Source: Candidatus Pacearchaeota archaeon CG10_big_fil_rev_8_21_14_0_10_35_13 (GTDB taxonomy: Archaea > Nanobdellota > Nanobdellia > Pacearchaeales > GW2011-AR1). Taken from it: a stretch of DNA of 5,465 bases. The stretch spans positions 1 through 5,465 of the forward strand of contig PFDC01000104.1 in assembly GCA_002763035.1 (NCBI GenBank), read 5' to 3'. Position numbers and translations under genes: made by a program. Numbering within the stretch: position 1 is the first letter of the stretch; every line of letters starts with the position of its first letter. Positions 1 to 5,406 of this stretch are shown here, piece after piece. The notes under the pieces were generated by a model. The model saw only the letters and a list, made by a program, of their open reading frames with translations. It made no database searches and had not been told where the DNA came from.

Positions 1-194
1 CCACCACCAGCATCAGCATTAACTCTCAAACGAGCATTAGTATTGACACCAACACCCAACGAAGTATCATCATCAATAGATATTCCTATACCCCTACCAC
101 GATTCTCCTGGGCACTAACACTCATAACGAATAATGACATGACAAGCAATGATGCTAAACCAAGAGCCATCACTAATATTTTATTGTATTCCAT
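1..194 (-). CDS. Secreted protein, N-terminal part (cut by window edge)
   Basis: This minus-strand reading frame starts at ATG 194-192 and stays open through the window edge, giving 64 complete codons. The protein begins MEYNKILVMALGLASLLV: a short charged N-terminus, a hydrophobic stretch at residues 6-25, and a likely signal peptidase site after VSA at residues 26-28, just before QENRG. The mature part is rich in Gly, Asp, Asn and Val and looks like the start of a low-complexity linker or beta-rich extracellular domain. It is therefore probably exported to the cell surface or medium. The start is supported by a TATA box whose end lies 22 bases upstream and by the absence of a Shine-Dalgarno, consistent with a leaderless message. 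The gene has its own promoter and is not part of the upstream operon. The family cannot be named from the visible part. Confidence 0.82.
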   Translation of the reverse strand, partial: MEYNKILVMALGLASLLVMSLFVMSVSAQENRGRGIGISIDDDTSLGVGVNTNARLRVNADAGG

Positions 195-216
195 AAAGGG
201 TTTAAGGAATCAAAGG

Positions 217-230
217 TTTTTATACTTTAT
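217..230 (-). promoter_or_regulatory. Archaeal BRE/TATA promoter of the secreted-protein gene
   Basis: Read on the minus strand this is CATAAAGTATAAAAA (sharing its last bases with the box at 224-217), a purine-rich BRE-like element followed by a TATA box. The box ends 22 bases before the ATG at 194, so transcription should begin at or very near the start codon. This is the strongest core promoter in the window. Confidence 0.7.
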
Positions 231-231
231 G

Positions 232-256
232 GTTAGGTAAACCATAGTTTACTAAC
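232..256. repeat. Inverted repeat upstream of the secreted-protein promoter
   Basis: The left arm GTTAGGTAAAC (232-242) and right arm GTTTACTAAC (247-256) are reverse complements over 10 base pairs, apart from one extra G in the left arm. A 4-base spacer, CATA, separates them. The repeat lies just upstream of the BRE/TATA of the secreted-protein gene and downstream of the operon's last gene. It could be a regulator-binding site or an RNA hairpin at the end of the operon message. No T-run directly follows it on the minus strand, so a classical intrinsic terminator is less likely. Confidence 0.5.
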
Positions 257-265
257 TTATGAATC

Positions 266-286
266 TTAATCAAAACTAACACTCAA
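266..286 (-). repeat. Second, diverged copy of the VWA gene's last seven codons
   Basis: This 21-base segment matches the last seven codons, including the stop, of the VWA gene at 317-337 at 18 of 21 positions. The copies are 51 bases apart, a multiple of three. Read on the minus strand in the same frame, this copy would encode LSVSFD then TAA, against LNVSFS then TAA in the gene. It lies past the stop and is not translated with the gene, because a TAA and an in-frame TAG come first. It looks like a remnant of a partial duplication or of an earlier gene end. Confidence 0.5.
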
Positions 287-316
287 GATAGCTGTTGTCT
301 ACTGACTTGGGAGTTT

Positions 317-2569
317 TTAAGAAAAACTAACATTCAAATACGCTTCCCTTAATACTCTGGGAAGTTCAGTCACGTCACTGATAACTCTATAATTCTTACG
401 GAAATTTCTTCTTAAAAGTTCGTCATTAACTACTACCCCTTGCTCTTTTTCCTTAAGATTCGCTAACACTGCAAGATTCATTCTACCAGTCTTAGTAGGC
501 CTTTCTTTATTAGGTTTCTTAGCCGATGAGATACATATTCCATAAGGAATTATCCCATGAGTCCTAGCGGTACTGAAGGCATGACTAACATCACTCAATG
601 CTTCTCCACCCTCATAAGGACAAGATCCTTGTGTCCCACCGGGAATCTCGTATTGCTTATCAGAAGGACGCATATCACCAATATGGAATAAAATTCTTGT
701 CTTCGCAGGATAATGAGTAATATAATTAGTTGCGTATCTTATAGCAGAACCATCACGATTATTGAGCTCACTTTTTAAAAGGGGAAGCCTCCTAAGTAAT
801 CTTTCATTACTTTCATCAAAATCTTTTAAGACGAATATTCTAGAGTTTGATTCACCATTACCATTATAAGCAATTATTGCAGTCTTGTCCTCTAGTGTAT
901 CAGCGGCTACGCTAAAATAATAAGAAGCCTTCTTTATCATATCAAGAACGGTTTCTTCATCGGTTACTAATCTGTTGGTAGAATGACTAGTATCAAGCAA
1001 TAAAACTGAAGCAACATTCCTCTTCCTTTTCTGCCATTGATAATAAAAATTTGGCATAGGACTACCACCAGCTAGAGTTTCTAACCACCAATCATAATAC
1101 CTCTTAACATCTAATTCTCCTTCAAAACAACTTCTCACCACAGCTCTAGCGGAAGGCTTAATCTTCTCCATTTCTCTAACGATACGCTTAACTAGAGGAT
1201 TATCAATGTCAATATCTCTTGTAGAGGTCTCATTATGAGCTTTTATGGAAGTTTTTAACCTCTTCTCAATCTTCTTTCTCTCACTCTGAGCAGAATCTCT
1301 CAACTTCATCTCTTCTTGAAAATCATAAACATCACAAGATTCAAAGTGTACTCTGCGATCATGTCTCTCCTCAATTTCTGTTAATTCAGCAATCTTCCTT
1401 TCTAAATCTATCCGTCTGGCTAACTGTTCATCACTTAAAGGCTGGCCCCTAATTAAATCATAGACACTAATCCGCACGGCCCTGGGAACTAAAACACCAC
1501 CTCTCAATTCAGGAAGAAATAATACTTTACCTCCCTCTTTCTCAAGACTTGCAGGAGGACTAACATTAATAGCCTTACTTAAGGGAACTTCCTTAAATGA
1601 CGAACTTAAAGCTTCCGAAGAAGCATTAGCCTCAACATATGACATACTGGCAAACTCCCTCATACGATTGGACTCATAAGCTTCACGAACTCCCTCGGCC
1701 ATTCCATCCTTCTCTGCGCTAAGTAAATGTTTTGCTTGCTTGCTTGATCTGGCTTCTAACCTCTTAACATATTCTGCACTACCAGGATGTTCTGTGAATG
1801 GAGAAGCCATGGAATGTTCCGTGAAAATCCTGTCAACAAACTCTTTAAAGATGACTGTTCTTTCAAGACTATCATCATAAGAACTATCAAAAGGTCTAGA
1901 AAATAATGAAAGCTCTCTCAACTTGCCAGTTATCTCTTCTCTATGACTACCTAACCTAAAGTCTAAAGGAACACTATCAATAAGACCATCAACCGCTTCT
2001 TTACTTATGCCCATATTCTCCCAATAAATCCTGAAGATTGCCAAGTCTATTTCATTAGTAGTGCCTTTAGATCTTCCTGCAGGACGCTCTATTATTGCTT
2101 TATCAGCCAATTCAGGGATGAATAATCCTGAGAATCCTTCACGCATATCATCTGATAGGACAGGATAATCATCAGCGATGCATTGCATTCTTCTAGACAA
2201 TTCTATAGTGTTGAGGCATGTTGAAGAAAGCAATCTTTCCTCTAAACTTAGACGAAGAACCTCAGCTTTTTTTCTTCCAAGCTCACTCTTCTGTTCATTA
2301 ATTATTAATGATAGAACTTCCCTAGAAGTGTCACGATAAGAAACAGCTGATGCTTGAAGCACAGTTAGTCCCTTGTAAGCTTTTATTTCAGTATCCTCAC
2401 TACTATCATTTGTTGTAATAATCTCCGGTACCTGAATTCTAAAAAAATTATCTGTCTGAGCAATTTCCTGTTTGCCTAATGATTCAGAAGTAATTATCCT
2501 AACAGGAAAACCAGTAAAACTTTCAGCAAGTAGCTGAAGTCTAGGAAGGACTTTTGAAGCCTTAACCAT
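317..2569 (-). CDS. VWA-domain protein of the CbbO/NorD type
   Basis: This 750-aa protein is the probable substrate-binding partner of the AAA+ ATPase encoded just upstream. The C-terminal third is a von Willebrand A domain. A basic lead-in near residues 500-522 (EGELDVKRYYDWW, then QKRKRNVASVLLLD) precedes the metal-ion-dependent adhesion motif D526-T-S528-H-S530, followed by T531-N532. Further on come DGSAIRYATNYI (from D606), GD-M-RPSD (D632) and YEGGEALSDVSHAF. Their order and spacing match my memory of NorD/CbbO, where the equivalents are DLSxSTN, TRMGAAIRHA, TDGKPND and YEGRYGIEDTRHA. The MIDAS Thr position appears to be Asn604 and the usual TDG is GDM, so metal binding may be altered. 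Residues about 379-445 are charged and helical, probably coiled coil; the N-terminal half is helical and family-typical. There is no signal peptide, so it is cytoplasmic. The start lies 3 bases after the ATPase stop, without a clear Shine-Dalgarno, so translation is probably coupled. No Rubisco or nitric oxide reductase gene is present; the client is unknown. Confidence 0.88.
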   Translation of the reverse strand: MVKASKVLPRLQLLAESFTGFPVRIITSESLGKQEIAQTDNFFRIQVPEIITTNDSSEDTEIKAYKGLTVLQASAVSYRDTSREVLSLIINEQKSELGRKKAEVLRLSLEERLLSSTCLNTIELSRRMQCIADDYPVLSDDMREGFSGLFIPELADKAIIERPAGRSKGTTNEIDLAIFRIYWENMGISKEAVDGLIDSVPLDFRLGSHREEITGKLRELSLFSRPFDSSYDDSLERTVIFKEFVDRIFTEHSMASPFTEHPGSAEYVKRLEARSSKQAKHLLSAEKDGMAEGVREAYESNRMREFASMSYVEANASSEALSSSFKEVPLSKAINVSPPASLEKEGGKVLFLPELRGGVLVPRAVRISVYDLIRGQPLSDEQLARRIDLERKIAELTEIEERHDRRVHFESCDVYDFQEEMKLRDSAQSERKKIEKRLKTSIKAHNETSTRDIDIDNPLVKRIVREMEKIKPSARAVVRSCFEGELDVKRYYDWWLETLAGGSPMPNFYYQWQKRKRNVASVLLLDTSHSTNRLVTDEETVLDMIKKASYYFSVAADTLEDKTAIIAYNGNGESNSRIFVLKDFDESNERLLRRLPLLKSELNNRDGSAIRYATNYITHYPAKTRILFHIGDMRPSDKQYEIPGGTQGSCPYEGGEALSDVSHAFSTARTHGIIPYGICISSAKKPNKERPTKTGRMNLAVLANLKEKEQGVVVNDELLRRNFRKNYRVISDVTELPRVLREAYLNVSFS

Positions 2570-2572
2570 TAT

Positions 2573-3409
2573 TCAACGGAATAGCTTCCTAGCTATATCA
2601 GTCATCCCGACCTTCTGTTCAGAATCGTAAGTTAGAGGATTAATCATCCCAACCTCAATAGCTCTAAGTTCCGAAAGACCGTACCCAATCAGTTTAGCAG
2701 TCCTAACAACCAGTCTAGTACCAGGACCCTCCCTCAACCCTACAGATTCTGCGCTCTGAGCAAGCCTCCTATAATCATTAGCTAACTTAACTAATTTATT
2801 TATTGGAACATTACCATTATTCTTATATTTCTTAACACTAACATTTTCTGTAATTAAAGAATCACCCTTAATAACCTCACTGACTATTCTCTCTTCAAGC
2901 TCTGATTCAGGAAAAGGAATATCTAAGGTGATGAATCTCTGAGCAGTTGAAGGCTTAACATTATTTTGTAATTGATATAAGGGGTTATAAGAAGAGATAA
3001 GCATCCAATCATCAGAAGCTCTCAAAACCTCCCCGTTAACCCTGACATCGAGAGTCCTTCTATCATCAGTCAATGAATGAACTACGGTCATAGCATTAGG
3101 CCTGGCTTCACCCAACTCATCAAGATAATAAACAGCACCATCCTTATGCCTCAAGGAAGAAGTAGCACTACCATCAACCCATCCGTCAGGCAGTCTTCTG
3201 CCAACCAAATCGGCAGCGAGAGTGTCCTCAGTACATACTTCTTCTACTAAAGGCTTATTAAGAACACTAGAGAGATAATAAACAAAAGTAGTCTTACCAA
3301 TGCCTGTAGGACCTCTAAGCATCAACGGAAGCTGTAATCTATGGCAAGCAACAGCTATATCAAGCTCATCACCCTGAGGTACATAAACTGTCCTTTTATT
3401 ATCGAACAT
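2573..3409 (-). CDS. AAA+ ATPase of the CbbQ/NirQ/NorQ (MoxR) family
   Basis: This 278-aa protein is predicted to hydrolyse ATP as a hexameric ring and remodel a client together with the VWA protein. It has Walker A GPTGIGKT (33-40), Walker B VYYLDE (93-98), the family signature EARPNAMTVVHSLTDDRR (101-118), sensor 1 SSYNP (N142), STAQRF with the likely arginine finger R158, and EGPGTRLVV with sensor-2 R232. The signature, the W77-x-DG element before Walker B and the C-terminal PLT-x-D segment (258-262) place it with CbbQ/NirQ/NorQ rather than generic MoxR. The length is typical. All catalytic residues expected for an active ATPase are visible. A short Lys/Asn-rich insert (193-200) sits in the small C-terminal domain. 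The start is supported by AGAGGT eight bases upstream and a TAATG junction with the preceding gene. Known relatives activate Rubisco or insert metal into nitric oxide reductase; neither target is present. Confidence 0.93.
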   Translation of the reverse strand: MFDNKRTVYVPQGDELDIAVACHRLQLPLMLRGPTGIGKTTFVYYLSSVLNKPLVEEVCTEDTLAADLVGRRLPDGWVDGSATSSLRHKDGAVYYLDELGEARPNAMTVVHSLTDDRRTLDVRVNGEVLRASDDWMLISSYNPLYQLQNNVKPSTAQRFITLDIPFPESELEERIVSEVIKGDSLITENVSVKKYKNNGNVPINKLVKLANDYRRLAQSAESVGLREGPGTRLVVRTAKLIGYGLSELRAIEVGMINPLTYDSEQKVGMTDIARKLFR

Positions 3410-3768
3410 TATTCAGAACCTCTTGAAACTTTATTTCTCTTAGAATCAACAATTCTTACCAAATTTTTATGAACTATCGTTACCTCACTGGGATTACCGG
3501 CGACCTTAATCACTTGTTTATTGTAAGGTTTATCATAACGGTGGCAAGAACCGTAAGGACGCCATAAACTCTGATGAAGTACGGTGCATCCCTGAACTAT
3601 AAACATCTCCTCATTAATCTGAGCACCATCAGAACCGAACCTCTCATCAATATGAAATGGATTTCGGTTTTCAGAAATAAGATAACCGTTGACTGATTTC
3701 CATGCAGAAATAAGGTCTTCATGAGTTTCATAATCTCTTCTGATATCATTACAAACGGAACCCATCAT
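3409..3768 (-). CDS. Unknown 119-aa Cys/His-containing protein
   Basis: I do not recognise this protein. It is soluble, with no signal peptide or membrane segment. It contains three cysteines (C6, C61, C75) and several histidines. A notable central stretch runs from residue 56 to 78: FIVQGCTVLHQSLW, then RPYGSCHRY, with H65 and the pair C75-H76. This could be a metal site or redox-active cysteines, but no known motif is complete. Two start codons are adjacent, at 3768 and 3765. The AGAGGT at 3774-3779 is 5 bases from the first and 8 from the second. The second gives the same spacing and a one-base stop/start overlap as at the ATPase junction, so the true protein may be 118 aa. It sits directly before the ATPase gene and is coupled to it, which makes it a candidate adaptor or client of the ATPase/VWA pair. 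Confidence 0.8.
   Translation of the reverse strand: MMGSVCNDIRRDYETHEDLISAWKSVNGYLISENRNPFHIDERFGSDGAQINEEMFIVQGCTVLHQSLWRPYGSCHRYDKPYNKQVIKVAGNPSEVTIVHKNLVRIVDSKRNKVSRGSE
3418..3423 (-). promoter_or_regulatory. Ribosome-binding site of the AAA+ ATPase gene
   Basis: On the minus strand the sequence reads AGAGGTTCTGAATAATG: an AGAGGT Shine-Dalgarno eight bases before the ATG at 3409. The site lies inside the final codons (RGSE) of the preceding gene, so the two genes are translationally coupled through a TAATG overlap. Confidence 0.6.
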
Positions 3769-4046
3769 TCAGAACCTCTATGTTCTCTATTATACAAGAA
3801 AGGAGACACCATCTCATCCAAAGTTCCAAGAGACATATTACCGTTAACATAATCATCAGCTAATCCTAGCACTATCCCTGAACTATCCCTCATAACGGCG
3901 TACTTTCTCTCAACTTTATAACCAACTTTCTCACCGACTTGACGGTGATGCATCATCTCTTCAACGTTATCATGACAGGATACGCATCTCATATCAGAAT
4001 TCTGACTCTTGCTTATGCTAATCCATGAAATCTCCTCAAGATTCAT
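3765..4046 (-). CDS. Unknown 93-aa protein with a CxxCH motif
   Basis: I do not recognise this protein. Its distinctive part is C21-V-S-C24-H25 followed by H33-H34, within a short predicted helix (DNVEEMMHH). CxxCH is the covalent heme motif of c-type cytochromes, but there is no signal peptide or membrane anchor and the protein should be cytoplasmic. Zinc or iron binding by C21, C24 and one or more of H25, H33 and H34 is more likely, which is inference. The rest (residues 40-85) looks like a small alpha/beta fold with an acidic C-terminal half. The start is fixed: an in-frame TGA lies two codons upstream, GGAG precedes by nine bases, and the ATG shares a base with the stop of the upstream 15-codon ORF (TAATG). 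The gene ends RGSE, encoded by the ribosome-binding site of the next gene. Confidence 0.8.
   Translation of the reverse strand: MNLEEISWISISKSQNSDMRCVSCHDNVEEMMHHRQVGEKVGYKVERKYAVMRDSSGIVLGLADDYVNGNMSLGTLDEMVSPFLYNREHRGSE
3774..3779 (-). promoter_or_regulatory. Ribosome-binding site of the 119-aa gene
   Basis: On the minus strand AGAGGTTCTGAATGATG repeats the ATPase junction with one base changed. AGAGGT lies 5 bases from the ATG at 3768 and 8 from the ATG at 3765. Alignment with the ATPase junction favours the second ATG. Confidence 0.55.
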
Positions 4047-4093
4047 TAGTCATTACTCCAAAGTTTAATTTTTAGTTTGTTTACTTCTACCAT
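4046..4093 (-). CDS. Small ORF of 15 codons with a strong ribosome-binding site
   Basis: A short frame on the minus strand encodes MVEVNKLKIKLWSND then TAA. It fills the otherwise unexplained gap between the 243-aa and 93-aa genes. It has the best Shine-Dalgarno in the window, AGGAGG, five bases before its ATG. Its stop overlaps the next start by one base (TAATG), the same arrangement as other junctions in this operon. This makes translation very likely. The peptide is basic with one tryptophan and has no membrane segment. It may be a functional micro-peptide, or a translational relay that loads ribosomes onto the 93-aa gene. A third possibility is the N-terminus of a longer protein interrupted by a frameshift, although the clean overlap argues against this. 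Confidence 0.65.
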   Translation of the reverse strand: MVEVNKLKIKLWSND

Positions 4094-4098
4094 AATAG

Positions 4099-4104
4099 CC
4101 TCCT
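4099..4104 (-). promoter_or_regulatory. Full AGGAGG ribosome-binding site before the small ORF
   Basis: The minus strand reads CAGGAGGCTATTATG, a six-base Shine-Dalgarno five bases upstream of the 15-codon ORF. It lies after the stop of the 243-aa gene, outside coding sequence, so codon constraint does not explain it. Confidence 0.75.
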
Positions 4105-4109
4105 GAATA

Positions 4110-4841
4110 TTAACCTAGTGCTTCATCAATCTGAGCATTAATATCATTGACGTAACTCTTGGTTTTTAGATCATCAAATAATGATTTAATTACTGCTTTC
4201 TCAACCCTGTCTTCCGTTCGAGGATTCTCGTTCATAGTCTTTCTCAAATTAAGCACCAATCCCTGAGGAGTATAATCAAAAACTACTGCTGAACCATTAG
4301 GCAATCCTGCGAATGATCCTTCCCTAATATCTTCCTCATAGAGTTGTTGCCCATCATATAATACTACTAACCTACTCTTATCACTCCTGACTTCATCAGC
4401 TTCTATGATACTAACTAATGATCCAGCATAAACACCAATATCATCATCAACAGTTAAACGAGACCTTCCAGCCTTAATATCCTCAAACAACTTCTGATCT
4501 TCTGCTAATTTTCTCTCAAGAGCAGAACTATAAACAGAACCGTAAAGCTGTTTTACGGTACCAACAATTCTGGAATATTCCGATAACACTTCGGGAACCT
4601 CACCATCAGGAAAGAAGTTATCAAGCAAGTATCCCATCATACCAACCACTTCTAAATCAGTAGTAGAAAGCTCACTAAGCCCAGCAATTTTGGAAGAACG
4701 ACTATTGTACAAAAAATCCCTGATACCACCTAAAGTACCTTTTAACTCTCTCAACCTCCCAGGAGTTAAAGGAACGTTAATGTTACCATCACCATCACGG
4801 GATTCTTCAACCTTCTCAACAATGTATTGTAGACTCCTCAT
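4110..4841 (-). CDS. Unknown 243-aa soluble protein
   Basis: I do not recognise this protein. It contains no cysteine, signal peptide or membrane segment. Residues 1-125 look mostly helical, with a short charged coil at about 107-123 (ALERKLAEDQKLFEDIK). Residues about 135-200 look like a small beta-barrel, with alternating hydrophobic strands such as GVYAGSLVSII, SRLVVLYDG and GSAVVFDYTPQGLVLNL. Residues 205-243 are helical and charged. A helical region plus a small beta domain fits an adaptor or scaffold better than an enzyme, but this is only structural guesswork. The ATG overlaps the stop of the preceding gene by four bases (ATGA), and GAAGGT lies eight bases upstream, so the two are coupled. 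It is followed by 16 bases and then the 15-codon ORF. Confidence 0.82.
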   Translation of the reverse strand: MRSLQYIVEKVEESRDGDGNINVPLTPGRLRELKGTLGGIRDFLYNSRSSKIAGLSELSTTDLEVVGMMGYLLDNFFPDGEVPEVLSEYSRIVGTVKQLYGSVYSSALERKLAEDQKLFEDIKAGRSRLTVDDDIGVYAGSLVSIIEADEVRSDKSRLVVLYDGQQLYEEDIREGSFAGLPNGSAVVFDYTPQGLVLNLRKTMNENPRTEDRVEKAVIKSLFDDLKTKSYVNDINAQIDEALG

Positions 4842-5278
4842 TCTCTAGAACCTTCAGTAGTTTCATCAAAAGAGATTCTGACGTCTCCAAGAATAGGCCC
4901 GCCGTAATAACCACTACGACAATCAACTATTACTCTAGCAAGATCTTCAAGAACTGAAGGATCATTAACCTTGATAGCAGGAAACATCTTAAGACTCTTC
5001 AACCTCTTCGCCTTACGAATATCAAACTCTTCATCCCGACGCTTAAGCCTTCTGTAAGCAGTGAATTCATTAACGAGGGCACCATAATCATTGTAAGCAT
5101 CAAAGATTCTATCGGCATCATCTAATGGGATGTAAAATGTACTATCCTCCAGACGACTAGTCCTCATTTTCCCAACTTGCTCATAATGCGTGTAGCTGAA
5201 GTCATAAGTAAGAAACTTACGATTATCTCCGGACACTACTTCACTTTCACGAAACCATCTAGTTTTTTCTTCAGACAT
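4838..5278 (-). CDS. Unknown 146-aa protein, first gene of the operon
   Basis: I do not recognise this protein. It is soluble and highly charged. Residues 1-50 are aromatic-rich and probably beta-stranded (FLTYDFSYTHYEQV, then STFYIPL). Residues 53-98 form a long, probably helical segment with a strongly basic end (RRLKRRD and RKAKRLKSLK, about 76-97), which could contact nucleic acid or an acidic partner. Residues 108-137 contain a single cysteine (C120) and a glycine-rich turn, SGYYGGPILG. There is no signal peptide. No Shine-Dalgarno precedes the ATG; the upstream bases are almost pure A/T and a TATA-like box lies 19-35 bases away. This fits a leaderless or short-leader operon start. The end overlaps the 243-aa gene by four bases. 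Confidence 0.8.
   Translation of the reverse strand: MSEEKTRWFRESEVVSGDNRKFLTYDFSYTHYEQVGKMRTSRLEDSTFYIPLDDADRIFDAYNDYGALVNEFTAYRRLKRRDEEFDIRKAKRLKSLKMFPAIKVNDPSVLEDLARVIVDCRSGYYGGPILGDVRISFDETTEGSRE
4850..4855 (-). promoter_or_regulatory. Ribosome-binding site of the 243-aa gene
   Basis: GAAGGT on the minus strand lies eight bases before the ATG at 4841, inside the last codons of the 146-aa gene. This matches the eight-base spacing at the ATPase start and supports the chosen start. Confidence 0.5.
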
Positions 5279-5297
5279 TTTATTTTATTGTTTATTC

Positions 5298-5326
5298 ATT
5301 TAATAGTAGTGATATGATAAATTCCC
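5298..5326 (-). promoter_or_regulatory. Promoter region of the AAA+/VWA operon
   Basis: Two overlapping candidates exist on the minus strand. TATTAAAT (5305-5298) ends 19 bases before the ATG at 5278, matching the leaderless geometry of the other two promoters. Farther upstream, TTTATCATA (5321-5313) is preceded by a purine-rich GGGAA, a better BRE-like context, and would give a short leader of roughly a dozen bases. I cannot decide between them. No third candidate of comparable quality is seen between 5279 and 5340. Confidence 0.5.
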
Positions 5327-5339
5327 TTTAATATCTTTC

Positions 5340-5366
5340 TGATATTAATGATATCACTGATATCAA
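5340..5366. repeat. Three tandem 9-bp repeats, candidate operator
   Basis: The plus strand contains TGATATTAA (5340-5348), TGATATCAC (5349-5357) and TGATATCAA (5358-5366) back to back, each starting TGATAT. The second and third contain the perfect palindrome TGATATCA, one base apart. A related TGATATGAT lies at 5310-5318, overlapping the operon's promoter candidates. The array sits just upstream of the regulator's BRE/TATA and in the middle of the divergent promoter region. This is a natural place for a protein that controls both directions. Confidence 0.6.
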
Positions 5367-5371
5367 AAAGA

Positions 5372-5385
5372 GAAAGGCTTAAAAA
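5372..5385 (+). promoter_or_regulatory. BRE/TATA promoter of the regulator gene
   Basis: GAAAGG (5372-5377) followed by CTTAAAAA (5378-5385) resembles an archaeal BRE plus TATA box. It ends 21 bases before the ATG at 5407, predicting a leaderless transcript. This geometry is nearly the same as for the secreted-protein gene. Confidence 0.65.
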
Positions 5386-5406
5386 TGCCTAAAACCTTAA
5401 AAATTG

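Noticed and set aside
211..224. AAAGGTTTTTATA as a plus-strand promoter
   Set aside because: It resembles BRE/TATA but no plus-strand gene follows; the same bases form the minus-strand TATA box of the secreted-protein gene.
43..240. Plus-strand 65-codon open frame
   Set aside because: It is antisense to the secreted-protein start, which has a signal peptide and a matching promoter; the plus-strand frame has neither.
317..3409. Naming the pair norQ/norD or cbbQ/cbbO
   Set aside because: Family membership is clear, but neither nitric oxide reductase nor Rubisco genes are present, so the specific symbols would imply an unsupported function.
3973..3987. CxxCH as a cytochrome c heme site in the 93-aa protein
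   Set aside because: There is no signal peptide, no membrane anchor and no axial ligand context. A cytoplasmic metal site is more likely.
5340..5366. Tandem repeats as a CRISPR array or replication iterons
   Set aside because: The units are only 9 bp with no spacers, and there is no cas or replication initiator gene in the window; an operator is the simpler reading.
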